Translations under genes and position numbers: made by a program
Shown here: piece after piece, positions 1 to 7,753 of the stretch
Position numbering within the stretch: position 1 is the first letter of the stretch
Layout: each line of letters starts with the position of its first letter
Notes under the pieces: model-generated
The model's database searches: none
What the model was told of the DNA's origin: nothing
What the model saw: only the letters and a program-made list of their open reading frames with translations
NCBI RefSeq assembly: GCF_014203235.1
Contig: NZ_JACHIN010000010.1
Coordinates: forward strand, 62,001-126,000
Direction of reading: 5' to 3'
Length of the DNA: 64,000 bases
Source of the DNA: Nonomuraea endophytica
Lineage (GTDB): Bacteria; Actinomycetota; Actinomycetes; Streptosporangiales; Streptosporangiaceae

Positions 1-184
1 GTGGTTCCACCCACGCCGCTTTTCGGGTACTGCCTGCCGTGTCGCCACGCCATTCCGGCGAGGAGGCGCAGTCCCGGATGCCGTTCGGGTGCCGTGTGGG
101 CCGGGGCTGCCGGGGGTAGTGGGTGTGACGTGTGTCACGTGGTGGTGTGCGAACCAGGGCGCGTGTGCGGGGATCGTAGATCGT

Positions 185-742
185 GTGAAGACTTCGACCC
201 GATACATCCTGGCCGGCAGCGCTGTGGCCGCCTTGACCATGTCCTTCGTCAGCACCGCCTACGCCGGCACGCAGAGCACCATCACGCTGCCCGTGACGTC
301 CATGGCGATCCCCAAGTTCAAGGCGCCCAAGGTCTTCGGGACCACCTTCCAGGCGGACCCCGGGCACGACTTCACCAAGGGCGTCCACTCGCGGCGCGAC
401 GGCATCCTGCGCGGCTGGATCACCCACGTGAGCGGCGTCAAGGCCGAGTACGAGCCGATCAAGTGGAAGAAGGGCACCCAGACCGAGGGCCACTTCGTGG
501 GTCCGCCGGAGGGCGACGTGCGGGCCTATGCCTCGCCGATCGCGAAGAACGTGGTGTTCCTGTCGGCGTTCGGGTGCAAGGCGTCCATGCAGCACATGAC
601 CGTCGACCGCAACACCGGGCTCGGCAACAAGCGGTGCTCGCAGTCGGTGCTGATCAAGCGCGCCAAGCAGTACGAGCGTCCGGCGCTTATCACCGTCTAC
701 AAGGGGAAGATCGTCCGAGTGCAGGAGATTTACACCCCGTAG
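185..742 (+). CDS. Small secreted protein of unknown function
   Basis: A 185-residue protein with a clear signal peptide: a short basic start (VKTSTR), a hydrophobic stretch and a likely cut after STAYA near residue 24. The mature part is lysine-rich with two cysteines (FGCKAS and NKRCSQ) that could form a disulfide. I chose the GTG at 185 because it places the signal peptide at the very N-terminus; an in-frame upstream start at 89 would add about 32 residues that do not look like a leader. No strong ribosome site is visible. I do not recognise a family. The 184 bases before it hold no gene I can support. Confidence 0.7.
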   Translation: MKTSTRYILAGSAVAALTMSFVSTAYAGTQSTITLPVTSMAIPKFKAPKVFGTTFQADPGHDFTKGVHSRRDGILRGWITHVSGVKAEYEPIKWKKGTQTEGHFVGPPEGDVRAYASPIAKNVVFLSAFGCKASMQHMTVDRNTGLGNKRCSQSVLIKRAKQYERPALITVYKGKIVRVQEIYTP

Positions 743-817
743 TTCCAAGGTGGGTCTTACGTTGGGGCTTGCGGCGGTAGGTGATCATAGAAAGTGGATC
801 ACCGCTGGAGGCAGCAG

Positions 818-1354
818 ATGCGTGGGATCGCCGCCGCTTTGACCGGTATCACCGTGGCGCTGGGGGTGGCCGCGGTCCCGGCCCGGGCCGACGAGGACCT
901 GGGCCTCAGGCCGTCGACCGTGCGGGCCGGCGGATGGGTGACGGTCCGGCTGCTGTGCGACCCCGATGCCGAGTCGGGGATGATCGACGGGCCCACCTCG
1001 TTCGGGGAGATCCCGATCGACGACCTGGGCGACGGCCGCTTCGAGGACGACATCCGCGTACCCATCGGCACTCCGCGGGGGCGGCAGCCGGTCTACGGGT
1101 ACTGCGACGACGAGGACGAGCCCACCAGCAGGGCCTCGTTCACCGTGGTGGGGGGCAGGCCGCACGGCGGCGCCTACACCGGCTTCGGCGGTACGGCCCC
1201 GGCCCTCGCATCCCGGCCCAGCCCAGCAGATCAGGGCGCGGAGAGCGGGCTGCAGCGAGGAGCCCCGGGAGGCGCGCTCCTGTGGGCCGGAATCGGAGCG
1301 CTGGCGCTGGGCGGAGTCGCCGCGATGCGCCGCCGGTCCCGCCGCAGGGGCTGA
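818..1354 (+). CDS. Exported protein with C-terminal membrane anchor, next to a sortase
   Basis: A 178-residue protein. It has a Sec signal peptide (MRGIAAALTGITVALG, cut near ARA-DED), an acidic extracellular region with two cysteines (RLLCDPD and GYCDDED), a Pro/Ser-rich stretch, one hydrophobic segment at about residues 150-167 and a basic tail (RRRSRRRG). That layout is typical of a cell-surface anchored protein, but no LPXTG-like motif precedes the hydrophobic segment, so plain membrane anchoring is likelier than sortase coupling. The ATG at 818 follows GGAGG at good spacing; a GTG at 794 lacks this. The sortase-like gene begins within ten bases of its stop, suggesting one operon. Confidence 0.75.
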   Translation: MRGIAAALTGITVALGVAAVPARADEDLGLRPSTVRAGGWVTVRLLCDPDAESGMIDGPTSFGEIPIDDLGDGRFEDDIRVPIGTPRGRQPVYGYCDDEDEPTSRASFTVVGGRPHGGAYTGFGGTAPALASRPSPADQGAESGLQRGAPGGALLWAGIGALALGGVAAMRRRSRRRG

Positions 1355-1363
1355 GATGCGCCG

Positions 1364-1996
1364 TTGCGGGTTCGGGCCGAAGGGGGTTTCGGTCGGGGTG
1401 GTCTTGTGAGGGCCGGGGCCATCGGGGTTGTGCTGGTCGGGGCCGTTCTCGTGGTGGTGGGGAAGCCCGGGCTGGAGAAGGTCCTTGAGGGGCTCACCGA
1501 TCTGGTTCCTTCCGCGGCCGTCGCGCCTATGTCCAGGTCTGAGCCTGTTCGTCTGGAGATCCCCGGGCTCAAGCTCAAGGCCGGGATCACCCCGCGCGGC
1601 CTCAACAAGGACGGCACCGCCCGCGTCCCGAGCGCAAGCCAGGCGCACCTGGTCAGCTGGTACAAGCACGGCCCCGCGCCAGGTGAGCCCGGCGCCGCCG
1701 CACTGTTCGGCCACGTGGACTCCACCACCGGCCCGGCCGTCTTCCACAGCGTCGCCACCCTACGGCCCGACGCGTTGATCAAGGTGGTCAGGGCCGACGC
1801 CTCGACGGCCATGTTCCGGGTCCGCTCGGTCGAGGCCTTCCCCAAGCGGGACTTCCCGTCCGAGCGCGTCTACAGCGACACCGACCGCCCGGAACTGCGC
1901 CTGATCACCTGTGGCGGCACGTTCGACCCGGTCAAGCGCGAGTACGCCGACAACGTGGTCGTCTTCGCCGGGCTCGCCGGCCGTACCGGAAAATGA
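1364..1996 (+). CDS. Class F-type sortase
   Basis: A membrane-anchored cysteine transpeptidase-like protein. An N-terminal hydrophobic segment (about residues 16-33) is followed by the sortase barrel. The catalytic triad is visible counting from the TTG at 1364: His117 in FGHVDS, Cys183 in LITCGG and Arg192 in KREYADN. Sortases cleave sorting signals and link proteins to the wall or to one another; class F members of actinobacteria are mostly uncharacterised. The start is uncertain: TTG at 1364 or GTG at 1406, the latter giving a compact MRAGAIG leader. It lies just after an exported protein with a C-terminal anchor that lacks an obvious sorting motif. Confidence 0.85.
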   Translation: MRVRAEGGFGRGGLVRAGAIGVVLVGAVLVVVGKPGLEKVLEGLTDLVPSAAVAPMSRSEPVRLEIPGLKLKAGITPRGLNKDGTARVPSASQAHLVSWYKHGPAPGEPGAAALFGHVDSTTGPAVFHSVATLRPDALIKVVRADASTAMFRVRSVEAFPKRDFPSERVYSDTDRPELRLITCGGTFDPVKREYADNVVVFAGLAGRTGK

Positions 1997-2021
1997 GGAG
2001 CGACCTCGGCGGCCTGTCCGA

Positions 2022-2027
2022 TACGCT
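2022..2027 (+). promoter_or_regulatory. Likely -10 box of the ABC-F leader transcript
   Basis: TACGCT fits the actinobacterial TANNNT -10 pattern and ends six bases before the leader peptide ATG at 2034. Transcription would then start at or next to that ATG, giving a leaderless message. No clear -35 is visible. Confidence 0.5.
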
Positions 2028-2033
2028 GATTAC

Positions 2034-2057
2034 ATGCACTATTACTACTTCCTCTAA
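2034..2057 (+). CDS. Seven-residue leader peptide of the ABC-F attenuator
   Basis: A minimal reading frame, ATG to TAA, encoding MHYYYFL. It lies 121 bases upstream of the ABC-F start and is followed by alternative RNA structures. Short aromatic-rich upstream frames before antibiotic-resistance ABC-F genes are known in actinobacteria as sensors in ribosome-mediated attenuation: a drug-stalled ribosome on the leader favours an antiterminator. Here the position, tiny size, low-GC codons (TAT, TTC, TAA) in very GC-rich DNA and the downstream hairpins all fit that role. Translation itself is inferred, not shown. Confidence 0.7.
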   Translation: MHYYYFL

Positions 2058-2067
2058 GAGGGACGGC

Positions 2068-2164
2068 GCCAAGCCCCCGACTACGTCCGACGCGGCCCCA
2101 TGAGTGGCCCCGGGCGCGGCGAGGCGTATCCGCCGTCCGTTTCTTTTCGCGGGGCTTGGCCCCG
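2068..2164 (+). promoter_or_regulatory. Transcription attenuator with mutually exclusive hairpins
   Basis: GCCAAGCCCC at 2068-2077 is the exact reverse complement of GGGGCTTGGC at 2151-2160. The second segment is also most of the terminator hairpin at 2150-2164. Pairing of the two distant segments would break the terminator, so the region can switch between read-through and stop. The leader peptide stop codon lies only 11 bases before the first segment, so a ribosome stalled on or near the leader would decide the fold. This is inferred from base complementarity alone. Confidence 0.65.
2150..2164 (+). terminator. Attenuator terminator hairpin before the ABC-F gene
   Basis: Six GC-rich base pairs (CGGGGC/GCCCCG) close a three-base loop and are followed by TTCTT, a short U-rich tail rare in this GC-rich sequence. 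The ABC-F ribosome site GGAGG begins at 2170, right after it, so the hairpin would cut off the gene in the uninduced state. Confidence 0.6.
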
Positions 2165-2178
2165 TTCTTGGAGGAAGT

Positions 2179-3792
2179 GTGTCTACCGCTCTTTCCCTGC
2201 GCGCCCGCGCCCACCTGAGCGCCACCGATCTTCGCGTCACGCGTGGCGGGCAGCCGGTTCTGCTCGGTGTGAGCCTCACCGTCTCCCCGGGCGAACGCCT
2301 GGGCGTCGTCGGTGAGAACGGCCGGGGCAAGACCACGTTGCTGCAGGTCCTGGCCGGGGTTCTGGCTCCGGACGCGGGCGAGGTCAGCCGGGCCGGCACC
2401 ATCGGCGTGGCCGATCAGGAGATGCCCGTCGGCGACGACCGCACCGTCGGCGACCTCATCGACGTCGAGCTCGCCGAGGTACGGCGGGTGCTGACGGCGT
2501 TCGACGAGTCCACGGCGGCGCTGGCCGAGGGGCTGCCGGGCGCCGAGCAGGAGTACGAACGCGCGCTGGCCGACGCCGAGTCGATCGGCGCGTGGGAGGC
2601 CGACCGGCGCGTGGACGTCTCGCTGGCCGCGCTCGGGGCCGTCGACGACCGTGCCCGGCCGCTGGCGGGGCTTTCGGTCGGGCAGCGCTACCGGATCCGG
2701 CTGGCCTGCCTGCTCGGCGCCGGGCACGACATGCTGCTGCTCGACGAGCCGACCAACCATCTCGACGCCGCCGGCCTGGACTACCTGACCGCCCGGCTGC
2801 GCGAGCACCCGGGCGGCGTGGTGCTGGTCAGCCACGACCGGGCGCTGCTCAGCGACGTCGTCACCACCGTGCTCGACCTCGACCCGACCCGCGACGGCCG
2901 TCCCCGTACCTACGGCGGCGGCTACGAGGGCTACCGCGAGGGCCGCGCCGCCGAGCGCGAACGCTGGGAGACCGACTACCGCGACCAGCAGAGCGAACGC
3001 CGCCGCCTGGCCGACGACCTGTCGGCCGCGCAGAACCGGCTCAGCACCGGCTGGCGTCCCGAGAAGGGCACCGGCAAACACACGCGTGCCACCCGGGCGC
3101 CCGCGCTGGTGCGGGCCGTACACCGGCGGCAGGAGGCGCTCGAGGCCCAGGTGCTGGACGTGCCGAAGCCGCCGATGCGCTTCCAGGCGCCGCCGCTGCC
3201 CGCCCCGCCCGGCGTGACGCTGCTGCGCGCCGACGGGGTGGAGGTGGCCGGGCGGATGCGCGGTCCCCAGTCGGTGCACCTGCGCGCCGGCGACCGCCTC
3301 GTGGTCACCGGTCCGAACGGCGCGGGCAAATCGACGCTGCTGGCCGTACTCGCGCAGAGGCTCGAACCCGACGCGGGCACGGTGCAGCGCGGCGGGCGGG
3401 TGGGACTGCTGTCGCAGGAGTCCCCGGAGCCGTCGCGGCGGCCGGCCCACGAGGTGTTCGACGCGGCGATGGCGCGGCTGGTCAGCACCGGCGTGCTGGC
3501 GGAGGGGGAGCGGCTGGGCCTGTCGAGCCTCGGCCTGCTGCCCTCACAGGCCGCGCACCGGCCGGTGTCGGAACTGTCGATCGGGCAGCAGCGCCGCCTC
3601 GACCTGGCGTTGCTGCTGGCGGCCCGCCCGCAGGTGGTCCTGCTGGACGAGCCGACCAACCACCTGTCGATGGCGCTGGTCGAGGAACTCACCCATGCCT
3701 TGTGTGTGACAGCCGCCGCCGTCGTCATGGCCACCCACGACCGGCAGTTGCTCCGTGATGCCGCTGATTGGCCCCGTCTCTTGCTTCGGTGA
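2179..3792 (+). CDS. ABC-F family ATPase, probable antibiotic-resistance ribosome protection protein
   Basis: A 537-residue soluble protein with two ABC ATPase domains and no membrane segments, the hallmark of ABC-F proteins that act on the ribosome. Domain 1 has Walker A GENGRGKT at residues 45-52, signature LSVGQ and LLLDEPTNHLD; domain 2 has GPNGAGKS near 378-385, signature LSIGQ and LLDEPTNHLS. A charged linker between the domains (about residues 250-330) would be the tip that reaches the ribosome. The GTG at 2179 follows GGAGGA. The upstream leader peptide and attenuator strongly suggest drug-inducible expression and hence a resistance rather than housekeeping role. Which drug class is sensed cannot be read from sequence. 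Confidence 0.9.
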   Translation: MSTALSLRARAHLSATDLRVTRGGQPVLLGVSLTVSPGERLGVVGENGRGKTTLLQVLAGVLAPDAGEVSRAGTIGVADQEMPVGDDRTVGDLIDVELAEVRRVLTAFDESTAALAEGLPGAEQEYERALADAESIGAWEADRRVDVSLAALGAVDDRARPLAGLSVGQRYRIRLACLLGAGHDMLLLDEPTNHLDAAGLDYLTARLREHPGGVVLVSHDRALLSDVVTTVLDLDPTRDGRPRTYGGGYEGYREGRAAERERWETDYRDQQSERRRLADDLSAAQNRLSTGWRPEKGTGKHTRATRAPALVRAVHRRQEALEAQVLDVPKPPMRFQAPPLPAPPGVTLLRADGVEVAGRMRGPQSVHLRAGDRLVVTGPNGAGKSTLLAVLAQRLEPDAGTVQRGGRVGLLSQESPEPSRRPAHEVFDAAMARLVSTGVLAEGERLGLSSLGLLPSQAAHRPVSELSIGQQRRLDLALLLAARPQVVLLDEPTNHLSMALVEELTHALCVTAAAVVMATHDRQLLRDAADWPRLLLR

Positions 3793-4108
3793 CGCATCCG
3801 TGGGTGTTTCAGTAGAAACGCGCCCATCCGTTACGGCCTAGCCACGCCCACCCCCACCCGCCGCACGTGCCCGGCCTCCGTCCAGGGAGACGGCAGGCCG
3901 GCGCGCGTGGCGGGCCGCCGCGACGCCCGCCCCGCCAGCCCGTTACCGGCGCACCCATAACCCAATCGGCCCCCGGGACGATGCCTTGGCCGGAGAGCCG
4001 GAGAGCCGGAGAGCCGGAGAGCCGGAGAGCCGGAGAGCCGGAGAGCCGGAGAGCCAGAGGGGCGGAGAGCCAGAGGGGCGGAGGGGTGGAGGGGTGGAGG
4101 GGTGTGGG
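3793..4108. other. Gene-free spacer with tandem repeat between convergent genes
   Basis: A 316-base stretch between the ends of the ABC-F gene and the facing dehydratase gene. Its right third is an 8-bp tandem array. The rest is GC-rich with no supported reading frame and no strong terminator hairpin. Confidence 0.6.
3992..4103. repeat. Tandem array of 14 eight-base units
   Basis: Eight perfect head-to-tail copies of GGAGAGCC (3992-4055) continue in the same 8-base phase as variant units AGAGGGGC, GGAGAGCC, AGAGGGGC and three GGAGGGGT (to 4103). The strand is strongly purine-rich. The array lies in the spacer just past the stop of the dehydratase gene, so it probably has no coding role. Unit number is likely variable between strains through slippage; that is inference. 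Confidence 0.9.
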
Positions 4109-5275
4109 TTAGGTGTGTAGGGATTGGAGGATTTGGTGGAGTTTTGCCTTGTTCTCTAGGCCTATGCCCGGGTGGTCTGGGAGGCGGAGGTGGCCGTTTT
4201 CGATGGTGGCGTTGTCGGCGAAGCCGCCCGTCGGCTCGAACTCGCCCGGGTAGGACTCGTTGCCGCCGAGCTTCAGGGCGGCGGCGATGTGCAGGGCGAA
4301 CTGGTGGCCGCCGTGCGGGATGCAGCGGCGGGCCGACCAGCCGTGCCGCTGCAGCATGGCCTGGATGCGCAGGTATTCGGCCAGGCCGTAACTCAGGACC
4401 GGGTCGATCTGGATGAGGTCGCGGTCGGGGCGCATGCCGGCGTACCGGAGGAGGTTGCGGGCGTCGGGGAGGGAGAAGAGGTTCTCGCCGGTGGCCAGCG
4501 GTCCCGGGTACTGCTCGGACAGCGTGGCGTGCAGGGCATGGTCGAGGGGGTCGCCGGGTTCCTCGTACCAGGCGAGGCCGTAGGGCTCCAGCGCGGCGCC
4601 GTAGGCCAGGGCGGTGGCCAGGTCGAAGCGGCCGTTGGCGTCCACGGCGAGGTGGGCGCCGTCCACGACGTCGAGGACGGCTTCGACGCGGCGCAGGTCC
4701 TCGCGCAGGGACGCCCCGCCGATCTTCATCTTGACGGTGGTGTAGCCGAGGCCGAGGAAGCGCCGCATCTCCGCCTGGAGGTCCTTGAGCGTCCTGCCGG
4801 GGGCGTAGTAGCCGCCGGCGGCGTAGACGAAGACGGACCCGTCCGGCTCGCCCAGGGCGTGGCGGTCGCACAGCCAGCGGTAGAGCGGCTTGTCCTCGAT
4901 CTTGGCGGCCAGGTCGTGCAGGGCCATGTCGAGCACGCCGACCGCGACGGAGCGTTCGCCGTGGCCGCCGGGCTTCTCGTCGCCGGTCATGACGGGCAGC
5001 GCCTTGACCGGGTCGAAGGTGACGCCGTCGTCGGTCAGCAGGCTGTCCGGGTCGGCTTCGAGCAGGCGGGGCGCGATACGGCGGCGGATGATCTCGCCCG
5101 CGCTGTAGCGGCCGTTGGAGCTGAAGCCGTAGCCGGTCAGCGGGCGGCCGTTCCTGATGACGTCGCTGACGATCGCCACGATGGAGCAGTCCATGCGGCC
5201 GAAGTCGATGTAGGCGTTGGCGATGGACGAGCTGATCGGGATCGTTCCCTCATGGATGGCGATGATCCGCGGCAT
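4109..5275 (-). CDS. Enolase-superfamily dehydratase, resembling D-tartrate dehydratase
   Basis: A 388-residue mandelate racemase/muconate lactonizing-type enzyme. Visible active-site pieces, in order: base motif KMKIGG, the metal ligands Asp in VDANGR, Glu in WYEEPGD and Glu in ATGEN, and a C-terminal general acid/base His in IPHGGHQ. Family members abstract a proton alpha to a carboxylate and usually eliminate water from acid sugars. The WYEEPGDP and RCIPHGGHQ stretches and the length recall bacterial D-tartrate dehydratase; I infer a tartrate-like substrate. It is the last gene of an operon with a C4-dicarboxylate symporter, whose 3' end it overlaps by 26 bases, indicating translational coupling. 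Confidence 0.82.
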   Translation of the reverse strand: MPRIIAIHEGTIPISSSIANAYIDFGRMDCSIVAIVSDVIRNGRPLTGYGFSSNGRYSAGEIIRRRIAPRLLEADPDSLLTDDGVTFDPVKALPVMTGDEKPGGHGERSVAVGVLDMALHDLAAKIEDKPLYRWLCDRHALGEPDGSVFVYAAGGYYAPGRTLKDLQAEMRRFLGLGYTTVKMKIGGASLREDLRRVEAVLDVVDGAHLAVDANGRFDLATALAYGAALEPYGLAWYEEPGDPLDHALHATLSEQYPGPLATGENLFSLPDARNLLRYAGMRPDRDLIQIDPVLSYGLAEYLRIQAMLQRHGWSARRCIPHGGHQFALHIAAALKLGGNESYPGEFEPTGGFADNATIENGHLRLPDHPGIGLENKAKLHQILQSLHT

Positions 5276-6539
5276 GGGCCTTCTCCTTGCGTGGGCCGCC
5301 GATGGTCTTCTCGAACAGTTCGCGGTCCAGGCCGCCGTCCTCCCACCGGGCCACGACCACGGCGGCCACCGCGTTGCCGAGCACGTTCGTGACGGCCCTG
5401 ATCAGGGAGAGGAAGCGGTCGACCGACAACACCAGCGCGAGGCCGGCGATGGGCACCAGCCGCACCGCCGCCACGGTGTTGGCCAGCGTCACGAACGCCG
5501 ATCCGGTGACCCCGGCGGTGCCCTTGGACAGCACCAGGAAGACCAGGAACAGCAGGAGCTGGTCGCCGAGGCTGAGCGGCACGCCGTACACCTGACCGAT
5601 GAAGACGACGCAGATGGGGATGACGACGGCGACGCCGTCGAGGTTGAAGGAGTAGCCGGTCGGGACGACCAGGCCGACCACCGAGCGCTTGCAGCCGAAC
5701 TCCTCCAGGCGCGCCATGAGCTGCGGCATGACCGACTCGGACGAGGAGGTTCCCAGCACGATGTACAGCTCGCGGCGCAGGGCGAGGACCAGGCGCAGGT
5801 AGGAGAAGCCGGCCATGCGGCAGATCGGGACCAGGACGACCAGCATGAAGACGGCCAGCGCGAGGACGGAGACGCCGACGAGCTTCATGAGCGCGGTGAG
5901 CGTCTCCGGGCCGTACTTCCCGACGGTGTACGCGACGGCGCCGAAGGTGCCGATCGGCGCCAGGTACATGATGAAGCGGATCATGCTGAAGAACACCTCG
6001 GCCAGGCGCGTGCAGCCGCGGGCGATGGGCTCGCCCACCTCGGGCGGCAGCGCGAGCAGGGCCAGGGCGAACAGCACGGCGAAGATCAGCACCTGCAGGA
6101 CCTCGCCGGTGGCGAAGGAGCCGACGGCGTTGTCGGGGATCATGTGGGTGAGCCAGTCGGCGAAGGTGCGCTCGGTGCCGCCCTTGACGTAGTCCGTCAG
6201 CTCCTCCGAGGCGCCGGCGGGCGGGGCCACTCCCGCGCCGGGCCGCAGGAGGTTGACCGCGGCCAGGCCGATGAGCATGCCGAGCGTGGTGACGATCTCG
6301 AAGTAGATGATCGCCTTCAGAGCGATCCTGCCGACCGACTTCAGGTTGCCGGCCGAGACGATGCCGCTGACCACGACCAGGAACACCACCGGCGCGATCA
6401 CCAGCTTGATGAGCGCGATGAAGACGTCGGCCAGGGGCTTGAGCTGGGCGCCGGTCTCCGGCCACACCAACCCGAAGATCGCGGCGGCGATGGCCGCGAC
6501 GAGCACCTGCATGCTGGTGTTACGCGCTAACGCCCGCAT
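5250..6539 (-). CDS. dctA: C4-dicarboxylate/cation symporter (DctA type)
   Basis: A 429-residue dicarboxylate/amino acid:cation symporter with multiple membrane segments. Family marks are the serine-rich re-entrant loop GTSSSESVMPQL, the PTGYSFNLDG motif and the following hydrophobic helices. DctA proteins import succinate, malate, fumarate and related acids with Na+ or H+. It starts three bases after the stop of the upstream enolase-superfamily gene and overlaps the next one, so all three are one transcription unit. Lying between two acid-sugar dehydratases, it probably brings in their substrate, plausibly a tartrate. Confidence 0.88.
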   Translation of the reverse strand: MRALARNTSMQVLVAAIAAAIFGLVWPETGAQLKPLADVFIALIKLVIAPVVFLVVVSGIVSAGNLKSVGRIALKAIIYFEIVTTLGMLIGLAAVNLLRPGAGVAPPAGASEELTDYVKGGTERTFADWLTHMIPDNAVGSFATGEVLQVLIFAVLFALALLALPPEVGEPIARGCTRLAEVFFSMIRFIMYLAPIGTFGAVAYTVGKYGPETLTALMKLVGVSVLALAVFMLVVLVPICRMAGFSYLRLVLALRRELYIVLGTSSSESVMPQLMARLEEFGCKRSVVGLVVPTGYSFNLDGVAVVIPICVVFIGQVYGVPLSLGDQLLLFLVFLVLSKGTAGVTGSAFVTLANTVAAVRLVPIAGLALVLSVDRFLSLIRAVTNVLGNAVAAVVVARWEDGGLDRELFEKTIGGPRKEKAHAADHRHP

Positions 6540-6542
6540 GGC

Positions 6543-7652
6543 TCACCGCACCAGGGTGTCGCGGAGCGCCCCGCGGTCGACGTCGAGGCCGAGCCCGGGC
6601 CGGCCGGAGAGCGAGATCTTCCCGGCCTCGGGAACGGGGGAGCCGGGGAACAGCTGCAGGCCGACCTGGCCCATGCCGAGGTGCCATTCGAGGATCCAGC
6701 CGTTCATCATGCCCGCGAGGGTGTGCATGCTGAACAGCGGCCAGCCTCCGCCGTGCGCGACCGGCAGGTTGTAGATCTGGGCCAGGTGGGCGGCCTTGCG
6801 CGCCTCGGTGAAGCCGCCGCAGTAGCAGGGGTTGGGCTGCAGGATGTCCACGGCGCGGCGCTCGACCAGTTCGCGCAGCCGCCAGCGGTGGCCTTCCATC
6901 TGCCCGGCGGCCAGCGGGATCGAGGTGTGCTCGCGCAGGTCGGCCAGGGCGCGGGCGTCGTTCTGGTGCAGCGGTTCCTCGAACCAGGTCAGGTCGCAGT
7001 CCTCGACGGCGCGGGCCAGGTACTTGGCCTCGGTGGGGGTGAACAGGTAGTTGGCGTCGATCATGAGGTCCACGTCGCCGCCGACCGCCTCACGCACGGC
7101 CCGGATCCGGCGGGCGTCCTCGCGCCAGCCGCCCCCGTCCACGCCGACGACCATCTTCAGCGCGGTGAACCCGGCCGCCACCTGCAGACGGGCGGCCTCG
7201 GCGAGCTGGTCCCTGTCGTACTGCGGGAAGCCGAACGTCACATAGACCGGCAATTGTGTACGGGCGCCGCCGAGCAGGGAGGCCACCGGGCGGCCCTCGT
7301 GCTTGCCGGCGATGTCCCACAGGGCGATGTCCAGCAGGGACAGGGCGCTGGAGACCACGCCGGTCATCGTGCGGGGGTTGAGCTTCTGCCAGACGCGCTG
7401 GTGGACGGCCTCGACCTCGCGCGGGTCGAGGTCGGCGACGACGGGCAGGAAGTGGTGCTCCAGGGCGGCGACGACGGAGCGGGCCAGGAAGTGGCCGGTG
7501 ACGGCCACGCCGGTCAGGCCCTCGTCGGTCTCGACCTCGCAGAAGACGAACTCCTTCTGCTCGGCTCTGCCGTACCCGGCGACCCGGCCCTCCAGCAGCG
7601 GCACCTCGATCGAGGTGGTGTGCACGCTGGCCCGGATGTCCTTGATCTTCAT
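6543..7652 (-). CDS. Enolase-superfamily enzyme with altered base motif
   Basis: A 369-residue mandelate racemase-like protein, first gene of the operon. Metal ligands are seen in IDANY, WFEEP and AGQMEG, and the C-terminal catalytic His in AHGGGW. The usual K-x-K base motif reads KMVVG, so the second lysine is replaced by valine. This points to a one-base mechanism (dehydration or epimerisation using the His) or a substrate unlike that of classic members. The ATG at 7652 is preceded by GAAGGA at good spacing; an in-frame start further upstream would run into the operator region. It pairs with dctA and a second dehydratase under a divergent GntR regulator. Confidence 0.8.
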   Translation of the reverse strand: MKIKDIRASVHTTSIEVPLLEGRVAGYGRAEQKEFVFCEVETDEGLTGVAVTGHFLARSVVAALEHHFLPVVADLDPREVEAVHQRVWQKLNPRTMTGVVSSALSLLDIALWDIAGKHEGRPVASLLGGARTQLPVYVTFGFPQYDRDQLAEAARLQVAAGFTALKMVVGVDGGGWREDARRIRAVREAVGGDVDLMIDANYLFTPTEAKYLARAVEDCDLTWFEEPLHQNDARALADLREHTSIPLAAGQMEGHRWRLRELVERRAVDILQPNPCYCGGFTEARKAAHLAQIYNLPVAHGGGWPLFSMHTLAGMMNGWILEWHLGMGQVGLQLFPGSPVPEAGKISLSGRPGLGLDVDRGALRDTLVR

Positions 7653-7696
7653 GCTGTTCCTTCGTTCGGGGGGTGGTGGAAGGAGCTTCTCCCCGA

Positions 7697-7719
7697 AAAT
7701 CGTCAACTGTCAACGATTT
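7697..7719. promoter_or_regulatory. Candidate GntR operator in the divergent promoter region
   Basis: Perfect 7-base arms AAATCGT and ACGATTT flank a 9-base spacer that itself holds a direct repeat (GTCAAC-T-GTCAAC across 7702-7714). It sits between the divergent dehydratase/dctA operon and the FCD-type GntR gene, the expected place for an autoregulated operator. Binding is inferred. Confidence 0.55.
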
Positions 7720-7753
7720 GCAATTTGCGGAGTGCTGGGATAGGGAAGATCGA

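Noticed and set aside
1..780. A 259-codon frame from the first base
   Set aside because: Arg/His/Gly-rich shadow; the secreted protein starting at 185 has the signal peptide and better composition.
1870..3450. A 526-codon frame antisense to the ABC-F gene
   Set aside because: The plus-strand ABC-F motifs are unambiguous; this frame has no recognisable domain.
3992..4103. CRISPR-like array
   Set aside because: Units are eight bases with no spacers and no cas genes nearby; it is a simple tandem repeat.
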